From Echinometra lucunter (taxonomy: Eukaryota > Echinodermata > Echinoidea > Camarodonta > Echinometridae), in the NCBI GenBank assembly GCA_029962745.1, contig CM057162.1, positions 22,714,402-22,778,401 on the forward strand: a stretch of 64,000 nucleotides of DNA, given 5' to 3'. Positions 12,174 to 25,056 of the stretch are shown here, piece by piece. Made by a program: the position numbers and the translations under genes. The notes under the pieces are model-generated. The model had not been told where the DNA came from. It made no database searches and worked only from the letters and a program-made list of their open reading frames with translations. Position 1 is the stretch's first letter. Each line of letters begins with the position of its first letter.

Positions 12174-15100
12174 CTGTATGTAGTAATTGTTTACTGCAAA
12201 CTGTTGAATAAACCGGACATTGGTAAAATTCTGTCCCTTGAGAAATAAACTGTGGCACAGGCTTCTAATTTGAGAAGTACACAAAGAGCTTATAAAATAA
12301 ACGTATACAAAATCCATACAACATAGTTAACGGAATATATCATGCCAGAGTATAGGATACGTGATGCAATTAATCAAAGACGCAGATTGTCGTCATTCAG
12401 TATAAGGCCTACAACTATTTAAAGCATTTAAGCAAAGAATAAAAACCACTGCACTGGAAAAGTCTGTTAACCATATTTTGAACACATTTTAAGTCAAGTG
12501 TATAAACCACCATTCCAATGTCCAAACATAAAAGCAAGTGAAACGTAATATTTTAACACATTAATGGTCAAGTGTAGAACCCAAACACCTTGGTGTTACA
12601 TGATATAAACACAGAGTAAGTCAGGTATCCAGGTATTCATTAATTTGCGTGTAAACTACTATCCCACGGTGTAAATATACTGTTTGATATTATTACCAAG
12701 TATAAACAATTTCACAGTGCAGTGCTAGTCAAGTGTAAGACCGCAATACTTCTGTGCTAACCAATGCCAATAGTACCGCAATAGTCAGTTATGACAGTGT
12801 AGTGTCATTATTTAATCTAAGCATTATTTAAACCAATCGCGCAGCATAAGTAAAGTGAAAAAAAGATGAAGTACAGTGTAGTCTATGTAAAACCACAGTA
12901 ATAAGGTGTATAGGAAAAACAATAAACCGCAATAACACACACCAAGTGAATGAATCCATATGCGCATAGTGGGAATATTTTATTGATGATCGAATCTTTC
13001 AGAAAAGTTCATAGTATGAACAGCACCTAGGGTTTTATGATTGAGTAAAGGATCTGGCCCGAGGGTTCTTAGCAACGATCAGAAGGATATTATTTCATTG
13101 GAGAGCTAGCCGGATACAGCCGCCTACGCCCTCAGGCAGATATAAGCCACTCTCCACAACAAATAGATATTAAATTCTCTCTAAATATGAAGAAGGCGAG
13201 ATTGGCTGAATGGCTGGGGTTGGTTTAGATCTGCCCCGGTTAAGGTGAGAGGTCGACAGGGGGTAATAAGCATACAGAAAAGAGATAAGATTGCAACAAA
13301 TAAAAAACAAAATCAGTATTGATAAATAAGAAATGCCAAAAATAAGAAATACCATAAATAAGAAATACCATAAATAAGAAAAACCATTAGGATGAAAATA
13401 TTTCTGAATAGAGGAAAACTAAAAGCAGCATTATTTGAACTAAAACGTTAACTATTAACAATAGGGGAAAGAATGTTTTGATGCAATTGATGATACACAA
13501 AGTTACTGACCTGATGAGATTTTGATAAATTGTGAACGTTAATAAACACACAAGAATGCATACTGATTCCAGACTATGCCGCCATAATGGATGAGGCGGT
13601 TTGGAATATAAAAAAAACTGGAACACATACAAATGATGGTGGTGAATATTACGCGTTTGTGTTGCATAGCAGCGGTGTATAGGTAGGTAATTAAACGGGT
13701 GGATAGCCCCGGGAGCCTCGGGGGAATTACTGCGGCAAGACGGTGGAAATATCGATAGGGATTTTATAGAATATGAGCAAAGAAAGCTGAACTCATATAC
13801 GTGTAGAGATATACATCTTCCTCACACCTTCATCAATTCTCCATTGGAAGTAATTGCACTTTATTATTAATACAACTTTCTTTCATATACATCCAACTCC
13901 CTGTACTTACACTAACTGTATCTCTCTTCCACATTTTACCTTTCCGATTACATTTTTTCCTCCTCTCCTCTTTCGGCCTGTCCCCCTCTCTTTATATCTA
14001 TCTCTCTATCTCTCTATCTCTCTTGTTTGTCTTCCCTCTGCTATTCGTCACCCTCCTGCCCCTTTATCTGCCTGCATCACATTAGGGGTAGGCGAGGTAG
14101 GAAATAGGACATGATTGATACCCCCCCCCCCCCCCCGCCCTCGAAGTAAAGTGTTCACTAATATAATTTTGTCAGAATAACTCCCCTTTTCCTCCCTTTC
14201 TTTCAACACCATTCCATCTACTCTTCTCCCATCTTATCTGTTTAAATGACGAAGATATGTTAAATCTTATGTGTTTGTTATGTTCAGTATGTCACACTAA
14301 GTAAATCAGTTTAATACCTACCATCGTAATGTTGTTTCTTTGTGCTTTGATAATTCATTATGCTTTGTTTTATGTAGACGGACTTCCGAAAAAGCAGTCT
14401 AATTGCAAACTAATATAAGTTAAGTCGTGATTAAATAAATTTTGTTTATCTATTTTTTGTCTGTATAAATCTTATTATAAAACATTCATTTTATTTTATG
14501 AATTTTATGATTAAATGAAATAGTTAAATAAATTTTAAATTTTCAAGTAAAAAATAATCAGTAATAATGGAAAGGATTACTTTTGAACCAAAAACTTGAG
14601 ACGAATTTTATCATGTCTTGGTCATAAAGCAAAAAAATAGGCACATGCGCTTGAACGAAGATGCTTCAAAGCTCAATTAACATTTAAGACGAAATATAAT
14701 ATAAAAGTTTTCATACATCGAGGTGAAAATGACAAAGCCTACACTATATCCAACATAATGAGCTCCACTCCTCTCATGTCCAAGACGTAGGTTGTAGTTC
14801 GAGGGGGTGAAACAACACATGTTTTTCCCTGTTAATGGCAGACCACGTGACATGTTTATTGAATTATTTGCTTTTCTATCATGTGTATCTGATAATGAGA
14901 TGAATGCCTTACATTCTACCTTCTGAGACACATTAAGAATGAATTGGCATGTATTGGTTCGAAGAAGTTTGTAATGCATGTTCAACTTCACATCTTCCCT
15001 AGATCAGAAACGTACATTTCACGACTAAGAATAACCATCTTTCTTACTATAGGTGTTCGAAGAATTCAAGTGGGAAGGATTTCATGTAGATAAAGATATC

Positions 15101-15391
15101 TGTTACCTTTCAGTAATCACTAATCATGTAAATATCTATATACCGAAGGTATTTATGTGATAATGTGGTTCATTTGCTGAACTGTTCATCGGGAGAAAGA
15201 AGGTTCGAATTCCAGACAAGGGATTATTACTGGAGACCATTCACAGTTGAGTCCCATTAATAGGTTACTTGATAGCATGGAATTCCTTGACTATATCAGC
15301 CAGTAAGGCAAAAGGAGTAACACAATATGACGGACATGAAATAAGACGCTAATACTGATATTTGTATCTTTGTATCTTTTCTTCTCCTCAG
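12174..15391. other. No feature recognised before the Ig1 exon
   Basis: AT-rich. It contains short tandem AAATACCATAAATAAG units (about 13333-13388), a CT stretch near 13985-14030 and poly-C at 14121-14137. No leader exon was recognised. The 104-codon minus-strand frame at 14677-14991 has no recognisable domain. Confidence 0.45.
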
Positions 15392-15715
15392 TGTTATGCT
15401 TGGTAATAGGTAACAAAGGACCTCAATTCTACCAGGTACCACCTTCTGTAGTAGCCTTTGCTACCACCCAAGGAGGCCGTTTAACGTGCTCAGCCATAGG
15501 AGATCCTACACCAGTGGTCAGATGGGTGATGGCTGCTGATGGGTCCTCGGTTCAAAACATCGAACATGTTCGAATAGCTGATGGCAATGGCACCCTCTCA
15601 TTTCCACCATTCTCCAGTAAGGAAATTCTACCCGAAGTTCATGACGGAGTTTACCGATGTATTGCGACGAATAGGATCGGAAGTATTCGGAGCCCCGATA
15701 TCCGGGTCAATGCAG
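15392..15715 (+). CDS. Dscam: Dscam exon: end of leader + Ig1
   Basis: Acceptor TTCTCCTCAG ends at 15391 and donor GCAG|GTATGC at 15716; phase 1 in, phase 1 out. The product has the Ig1 cysteines in LTCSAIGD and VYRCIATN, the C-strand W in VVRWV, and the Ig1-type E-strand [10 protein letters not shown], followed by [11 protein letters not shown], which closely resembles the vertebrate Ig1 ending. The first six residues (LCLVIG) are hydrophobic and look like the end of a signal peptide. A second in-frame acceptor (TAATAG, ending 15409) would remove them. No exon encoding the initiator Met and leader core could be recognised upstream. Confidence 0.9.
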
Positions 15716-18700
15716 GTATGCATTATAAATGTATTATCAAAATAATTCGAAACCTTGTTGCTTGTTCAGCTGTTGGGATGAGTTTATTATGAAGTGATAC
15801 AAACTAACCACTTATGGACATTCATGATATTCCCACTTTGTCCCTATTCCATACTCACTAGGAATAAAAGGTTCAATTTTGCAACCTTCAAATGCAACAC
15901 TGGGAACTCCTGGGTACAACTCTGCACCCAAAGAAGCATTAAGGGTGCGGTGAGCTACATTTTGCACCCTTAAGGGTGCAGAGTTGTACCTTTTAGGGAA
16001 GGTGCAAATTTGCACCCTTTGAATGCAAATTTTTCTGCACCCTGAAAGGTGCAAGGTGCATAGTTGCACCTTTAAGGGTGCAGACGGGCATTTCTGGGTG
16101 CAAACATGTACAAAAGGGTGCATCTTTGCACCTTTTTCATGTGGGGTGCAAGATTGCACCCCAAAAGATGCTGCCAGTGGTGCATTTAAGGAATTGAACC
16201 TTTCATTCTGAGTGTGTATTTTCTTTCACTCAACGTCTCTCTCTCTCTTTCTGGTCTATCCTTGTATCTCTCCCTAGCTCATTTTCTTTTTCTATTTTCC
16301 TATTCACACTGGCTGTATCAAAGGAAAAATTGTCCAGACTTATGGCCAAGGTCTACTGTTCCAAATTCTTGGAATCTTCTCATGATCATACACTTCAGAT
16401 ACGTTAGAAGTCAAGTCCGAATCAGCAGAAGTCAAGTGGTCGAATAAATTAAGGGCATAGAGTGGGCATTGATTACAAGACTAACAGTTAGAAGACATAC
16501 TCGTTGAGTATTGAGAGTAACTACTCCGGTGATTCCTCGATCGAATTACCTGACTGAATTGAAATGGGAGTCAGTGGTCTAGCAAACTGAATATGTCATT
16601 TAGAAGTAAATGGGCGTAAGTACCCACTCAGAAAATCCAAAATTTAGTAGGAAAAAAAATGTACTATTCAAAGTGAAATCAGTATTTTTTCAGCCTTACA
16701 AAGGAGTAAAAATATAAAGTTGGACGTTTATAACTGAAAAACAAATGCCAAAATGTGAGCATGAGGAGGAAAGAAACGTAAAGGAAAATGGAGCAGCCAT
16801 TTTATAGAAAGTTGGCTCAGATGAAAACAGAAAAAGGAAACAAATCATTGAAACATCAATAAAAGACAAAATAACACAGTTATCAACAGTTGAATGTAAA
16901 GATGTGGATCGTTTTACTGGTCGTGGTCATGATGTAATACATCATACAAAGAAAACTCTCCCATTTATGCCATTTTCGATATTATCTATGGAATATAAAT
17001 TCCTCTATGTTTTTGTGATAAAAACATACTGGTCTTTCATGCCGATATGTTTTTTGATGAAGTCTAAAATTCATGAAAAAGACATTATTCTTAGTTGAAA
17101 TAATGAAAAAAAAAGGAATATGGGGAAAGAGGGAATGATTTTCGCTTGCAAGATTTGGGAGACTTTGCCCTGCATGAATGTTGCAACCATGAGGAGAGAA
17201 AAAAAAATAAAGAATAAAAAAGGGATTTCCTTGCATTATTATAAAGTTTTTAAGGCTTGAATAGAATAAGCAAATCCTTAACCCATTCGTGACAGGAATT
17301 ATTTAAAGCCTAATTTGATCAGCTTTTATTCTTCAAATTGGCAACACCAACATTTTTATTTTATTGCTACATTTTTCTTATAAAACGTCATGTATCTGAA
17401 ATGAATATAAATTGACAGAAATTATGGTGAGAAGTCAAAAAGTTGCCAATTTGCAGGGGAAAACGGAGATTTCAAACCTTTTATGACATTGCCAATTTAA
17501 GGATTTTAATGCTTATTTTCCTTTTAAAAAATTTCAGCATCAAACAACGAATATTGACACAACCAAAATGGACACAGTTTGTGTAGAATTTTTTTGCTCT
17601 TTCTGCTCATGTATTTGGTATGATTTTTAGGGCTTTGCATCAAAAGATATTAGGCCAAACCACAAAATGTGGACCTCTGTCGCGAATGGGTTAAATGGAG
17701 ATTGTGGAGTTATTACCTTAACGTAGAGAAGCTGAGTGTCTTTCTAAACAGTCACAGATTTCTTATGTCTACGGACCATAGTCGACTCGTTACGGCCGAG
17801 TTCCTGTCGGAGCGGCCACATTACGCGCTAAGACGGTTCGTTGATTTGATTAGTGTTACGTGGGCCGGGACAGAATTCACTGCCTGAGATCTATCGCAGT
17901 CTGTCCATAGACTGACTATATTCTACCACATTCATAAGGGAAGGGGAATTGTTGTCTTCTTTTCTTGAATAACAACTCTGCAGTGTAAAATTTCTTGGAA
18001 GATAGTGAAGCGAGCGATATTTTTAGACACTTTTGACGGTGATAGCCCATGTCGATACACTAATGTCCCATTATACTTTGCATTGGTTTTTTTCCATCGG
18101 TTTCTAAATCACTTCTTTTATTTGATTTATTGATAATTCAGTCATTCGATTTTTTTTAATTAGTGTTTGGCTTAAAAAGTTTATCAAAATATAAGTATCA
18201 ATGATGTTACCACTGAATTGTGATATATCTATAGGATATATCTTAGAAAATGCTTCTTATCTTGAGAACGTTTCATCTAACCCATCACTCTATAAAAATG
18301 GTTACAAGTGATTTCCCCCTGTGTCTTCTTCACCGTCATGACCGTCATGACCGTTGCGCCTACTTCCTTTTCTTTCTTTTTTTTGCAAATAGCAAAGCAA
18401 ACATTTGTATTTTGTATATGCGATCACACATCATTTATTTGATTTAATGCAGATTATTGGTTGATATCTACTAGCGACGTGGAAGTATAAAGCTAGGCCA
18501 ACTTACCAGACAAAACAAAATTACATGAGGTCTGATGTGTAGGCTACATGCTCAATGAACCAAAAGATCTGGCAACAAATCAACTGTGAGGGAAAATAAA
18601 GGAAAAGAAGGGAATAGAAACTGAAGGGTGTAAGCATAAAAGAAAAGACGCGATCAGAGTGAAAAAACGGAATGTAAAGTGCATTAGCACAGCCTCCTCT

Positions 18701-19775
18701 TTGAGAGGAATTAAAATGCGTAAACTGTTATACGCCATACCATTACACTTGCAAACCAGAGACTATGAAAGACGCTGGTGGAGAATACAGCTGGGAGGTT
18801 TACTTTTCTGCCAAGCGTGAGTAAATACACCACCGTGCACCCACTTGTGAAAAACGATGTACAAGACTTTTCACTTACCACAAATATCCTTCCGCCTCAC
18901 CGCCTTCGATCTCCAATAAAGCAAGGGATCGAATGTCCAATATCTATTTTCTTATTGGCCCGATCAGGGGAGAATACTATAGCACAGAAAGGCATTAGCT
19001 GAAGAATGGAATGCATTATATAGACTGAATGTCAGACTATAGCTATTTCGCATTTCATAGGCGGACCCGGCGTGTCCGCCACGACTAAGGCTCTCATAGC
19101 TGACAAAAAAGGGAACGAAAATGGGAACTTGTTTGTATATTGAATTTGTGGGGGGAAAAAAATCATGCTATGATAAACGGAAAATCCCTGTTTTGAATAT
19201 GACTAAATCTTTGCAAATAGATGAACTAAAAAAGGGATAGTTTTTTGACGTCCCTCAAATCTGTGTTTCTTTTTATTCCTTCATAATTTTCTTTCATTAG
19301 CTTTTAAAATCATTATTTTTCTTTTATCCTTTTCCCTACAATTCCTTGTGCAGATTAATGAAGAGCTAAATCAATCAAAGAACTGCCAGTACATAGCTGA
19401 TCAACTGCAACTTAGAAAATCCATACTCACTCCATCATAACACTTTACGTTTAGGCCCTGCCTTCTCTTTCTTTTGAATCAATTTCTGATTTTATATAAA
19501 AAAAAAACCAACTTAACTGAGGGCTGATCTTCCCTTTAATGTCTAAAGTAACTCATTACGTCTATTCATAATTTTTTTCAAGCAAAAGGGAGTGAAGAAA
19601 ACAACTAAGAGAAATGGTTTAGATGGAAAAGAATCCAATTTTAATCATGAAATGTTAGAACTGACAACCGGAAGACTTTCCTATTCTGTGTGATTTCTTG
19701 TAACTAAACACTTTTGATATAATGATCAACCCTAATAGATAGCCGAAGTTATACAACCAGTAATTCTCTTTTATC

Positions 19776-19822
<47 letters not shown>

Positions 19823-22800
19823 ACTCACCCACTCTCTCTCACACACACTCAGTGCCCTCTCCATTCCTCCTTCCATTTCTCTTTATTTTCCTCTTTCTGT
19901 TTCTCTTTCTTTTCCCTCTTTCGGTTTCTCATTATATATTCGAGAATCCATTTGGTATTTTTCATCTTCTCCTGTTTCCTCATCTCTGTCCATATGCTAA
20001 TTTCTAATGACGAACGTAGTAATGTCTCATTTACTTATACTGCTGGGAAATAAAATACTTTTAAGATGGCAATCAGAGATATCTGACTTTAAAAGAAATC
20101 AAAAACCTCGGGTCAAGTAGTTCTTAAATCAAAGTCATGTCAGAATAAAACAGATCAGCGAAAATTTGAACGAAATCGGACACGGAATAAGAAAGTTATG
20201 TCCATATGAAATTTTCTGTTTTTGACACTACCATAGCTATTAGTGATATGAGTTGTGAACAACTCTCAGTATGTTTTTATACAGAATTTCACATATTCTT
20301 TCTTTTCTTGAAGACCACATTTTTTTTCATTTGTCCTGACCCCAAATATGTTGTGGAGGAAACAATCCTACATGATATATCTTGGGTTTGGCTAACAAAA
20401 TGTGCAAATCTTAAGCAAAACGAAATTGTTAAATCATGTGTGTACAAAACATACTGAGAGTTGTCCAAAAATGATGTCATCAGTAGCTTTCATGGTAGTG
20501 TCAAAAAATGTCAAATAGAAAATTTGATATAGCCATAACTTTCTCATTTGGTGTCTCATTTGGATTTTAAAACTACTTGATTTAATGGTGCTGGTTTCCT
20601 TTAATTCCTATTCCAGGGACTTGTTTATGAGGATTGATATCTTGCACAAACATTGTCTTGGATTTGAACCTGGGAACTTTCGGTTATGATACCGCTGCTC
20701 TGCCGCTGAGTCTTCACCTCCCCACTTTCTTCTTTCAGGGGCGGCGCTACGGGGGGGGGGGGGTAGGGGGCGGCGGCCCCCATAATTTTTTCAAGTGATG
20801 AAAAAAAAGAGAAAGAAAAAAGAAGAAAAGAGAGGAGGAGGAAGAAGAAAGAAGAGTATGGGCAAGAGAGGGCAGGTTCACAGGTTCATGAACGTAACTA
20901 TATGATAATAGCTCTAATTGTTCATCTAAAACGTAAGTAGAAATCACCTGTGGGTCATCTTGCCCTCCACCCCTCCCCCATCAAAATTCCCAGGCGCCGC
21001 CCCTGTCTTATTTCATTAAATCTTTTCTCTCTTCCTATACCCGTACACTCTCAAAACACTGGTAAATAATATAATGTTGGTTAATATATGAACCGACCAA
21101 CTGTTGGTTATAAGAAATCTCCATTCGTTTTACACGCAATTTTCTTTTGACCAACAGTTGGTCGGTTCATGTATTAACCAACCTTATATTTTTTAACCAG
21201 TGTTTTGAGAGTGCATACAATCCGATTCCGGTTATGTCTTGTATGGAGATGATGCAAAATTATCTTGCATCCTTTTCTCTCACCCTTTCCCTCCTGCATG
21301 CACGCTAGCTTTAGTTGTGTGTTTGATGGAATAGACAATTATTTCCTTCCCTGTAAGGCTAGCTTGCAGCGACCTCCGGTCCCGGATGAAGTTCATTCAA
21401 TATTGCCCTGTATCTAACTGTCGCTCTGTAATATCGTTCATAGATGTAGCTCGGATAAGGTGGGATATTTTCGAAAAAAAAAATTATTGATGAATAGCAA
21501 GGTTAGACAGGGGAAAGCCTTGAATCAACGCCAAATTGAAAAAAAAAAAAGGATTTTGCATATTTTGTTTTATTAATAACATTTCATCTTAATATCAAAA
21601 AGAGGAGGACCTATGTTGGTTCCCTGCGGAAATCTACTGTTAACCGGAAGTGTGGAAGATTTACATTTATGTGTGCGCGTGTGTGAATATCGATACCGTA
21701 TTCTATATGTATACTCCCTGATCCATGTCAAACCTTATGTTGTGATTTTATTCAGTCTTACGAAGCCTTTTATGGTTTTTCGGAAAAGTCGATGAATGCA
21801 CCAAACGAAGTATTGCTCAATAGACAGATGGATTCAAAGATTTCAGAATCTCATTTTACTACTGCTAGCGTATTGGTCAGAAATATATACTGCAGGTGCT
21901 TTTTTCCACATAACATAAGAGCATGATAACGCGTCAATAATAATGAATATCGAAGCAGTCTGAACTGATTGTTTAATTCTGGCCAATTTTATTGTACCTG
22001 TAGACTCAAATTAAAGTTACTTATGCAATCTCACGACTTGTCTTCATGTTAAGACTCCGTGGAAAGGGGAAGGATAAACTCGCTTCTTGTCAGTATTAAG
22101 GTGCGAGAAACAGAAGCTGACGTTTCAATTTGAAGTTGGTTAAGATAAGTTAGATACGAAGCGGATGCACGGTGCGTGGTGTAGCATCATTACTCTGCAG
22201 TTAGGGGAGAATGTCATTGTAATACATGTCTGTCCTTACTTGATAATGCATTGCAGAATTCAACTGATATACATTGAAAACATGATGTGATATAGACATG
22301 ATAGATATAAACTACTTTCATATCAGCATTAGATATTAGGCTCGCACAACCAATATTAGGAAATTAGACCCAAAATATACAATGCATATACTACTATACC
22401 GGTTTTGTATCATACTTTTTAAAAATGATTATTTAGACAATAAACGAAGTGAATGATGTAAAAAAAAAACTTCTTATCATGCCCTATTACCGTATCTGAA
22501 AAAAGTGTACTACAACTGAAAAAGAGAAACGCACAATATTCCTTACTGAAATATTTGAGACAAATGAAGAAGAGAAACAAACAATTCCCTTACTGAAATA
22601 TATGAGAGTAAATAATGATGGAAATGATGAGATATAATGGATTTTAGATTTATACGTAAAGCAGAGATGATTTCGGATATCTTGATTATTACATAGGACA
22701 GAGAATCATTGTGTCATTGAGTCCTTCAAATGACATAGGAAAAGGAAGGGCATGCTAACCTGGTTATAAAAATCGCACCGTATAGAATGCCAATTTTACA

Positions 22801-22899
22801 CTAAAGTCTATAATGAAATCATAGCATGTCAGATGGAAATATCCCTCATTGTATAATATTAAAATCACAGTGAGGAATTAGCACCAAGTAAGATGAAAA

Positions 22900-22939
<40 letters not shown>

Positions 22940-25002
22940 GGGGAGGGTAGGGAGAAAGACAAAAAGAAAAGAGAAATATTGTGCGCGAGGGGTGCGTATG
23001 TGTGTATGTGGGTGGAAAGGCAGAGATGAATGGAAGAGAGAAAAGGTGAGGGAGGGTAGGGAGAAATATAAAAAGAAAAGAGAAATATTGTGCGCGAGGG
23101 GGTGCGTATGTGTTGTATGTGGGTGGAAAGGCAGAGATGAATGGAAGAGAGAAAAGGTGAGGGAGGGTAAGGAGAAATATAAAATGAAGAGAGAAATATT
23201 GTGCGCGAGGGGTGCGTATGTGTGTATGTGGGTGGAAAGGCAGAGATGAATGGAAGAGAGAAAAGGTGAGGGAGGGTAAGGAGAAATATAAAATGAAGAG
23301 AGAAATATTGTGCGCGAGGGGTGCGTATGTGTGTATGTGGGTGGAAAGGCAGAGATGAATGGAAGAGAGAAAAAGTGAGGGAGGGTAGGGAGAAAGATAA
23401 AAAGAAAAGAGAAATATTGTGAGCGAGGGGTGTATATGTGTATCTGGGAGGGGAAGGCAGGCATGAATAGGGGGGGGGGAGAAAGAGGGGGTAGGCAAAA
23501 AGATAAAAATTAAAGAGAAATATTGTGCGCGAGGGGTGCGTATGTGCGTATGTGGGAGAGAAGGCAGAGAGGAATTGGGAGAGAGTGAGGGAGAGAGAGA
23601 GAGGGGAGAGAGAGAGAGAGAAAGGGCGTATATGAAATATTGAGGGCGATGGGGTGCGTATGTGGGAGAGAACGCAGAGATGAATGGGAGAGAGGGGGGC
23701 AGGTGACAGCAGGGATATGATAAGAGAGAGAGAGAGATGATTGTGAAGAAGAGAGAAAGCGAGAGGAAGTTTAAAGGAAGTCTACGATCAGAAATGTCGT
23801 CCACATGCGATGAATAGTTGGCGTGTCTTATTCATTTAGGTAACAGATTCAAAACAATAGCTGGTCTAGTTATTAGAGATATTTATTAGGTCGACATGAA
23901 TGGAATATGAAATGAAGCAGAATCAATTAAATGATATAAAGTAATGGTATTTCCTCTCTACAGAGACGAAGCATAATACTTTATAAGCGTTTAAGCCTGA
24001 CAAGGCCGAATAATCGTATATTCTAGTTTCCAGGTCCCCTCCTCTTTCTAATTTGTTTCGGTCCGCCCAATTATTTTAATTTTTTTTAATTTTTAATTTT
24101 GTTCAAAAATGAAATCCAAAAATTTTGACAAAATTAAGAGGTGATCTGTTGATGACAGACCACCTAATTAATCTAAGTACAGCTGGACAATAAGGTTACC
24201 AAAATCATTTATATCATTAATTATTTTGTACATTGTTTTTAGCTTCTAAAGTGCTTATGGCAAAAAAATGATGTGTGTTAACACTAGCAGAAAAGTATCT
24301 TTATGAACAGGAATTATAACATCAACTAACACGGTATCATTCTCCTCAGTCTGAAAATATCCTGACGAGAGGCAAGGAATTAATGCTTTCTGAGCCTGAT
24401 ATTCAAATATCCAATTTTTCAAGTTGTAGATAGAACATATAAATTAAAAGGAAAATGTTTGTTAATTTCAATTTTTGGACTGATGCTAAAAGTTGACCGA
24501 ATATTTGAAGCAAGATGAGATTATTGGTAATTTCATAGGTTTTTGAGGGAACTGATGATAAAGATAAGATAAAGGATTTTAGAGTTATTCGTATATAAAG
24601 GAACAGTTAATGGAAGAATTAAAATCTCGAGGAAAGTCAATAAATTGTCCTCATTTTACGCTATATACCAAATGCTTGTCTATTCTTAAAGATTAAAAGA
24701 AAAGTCGACTCCTATATATATGTCAAAATGACCTTTACCGTAAACATATCGACACCCGTAGCAGTAAAGGAAGAATTTAAACCAGCCAATCATACAGTAG
24801 CATTTGACCTGGTTGCTATGGTGATAGTTGATAGACACGTGAAGTAGTGTCTGCATATCGATTTACCCGAGGCTGAGAGGAAATTAGATCCTGATATGGT
24901 GAATAATAATTATTACTTCAACCAAGGGCCGGTTGCAATCTCTATCTAACCTCTCGTTGCCATATAGGATTCCTTGAAATTTAGAAAAGTTACAAGATGG
25001 CT

Positions 25003-25056
<54 letters not shown>

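Noticed and set aside
17669..17887. 72-codon frame beginning MDLCREWVK
   Set aside because: Starts in the end of a piggyBac-like MITE; a similar start appears at copy C (52751), so it is repeat-derived.
22865..23804. Two long overlapping minus-strand frames (199 and 308 codons)
   Set aside because: Both arise from the 109-bp minisatellite and GA repeats.
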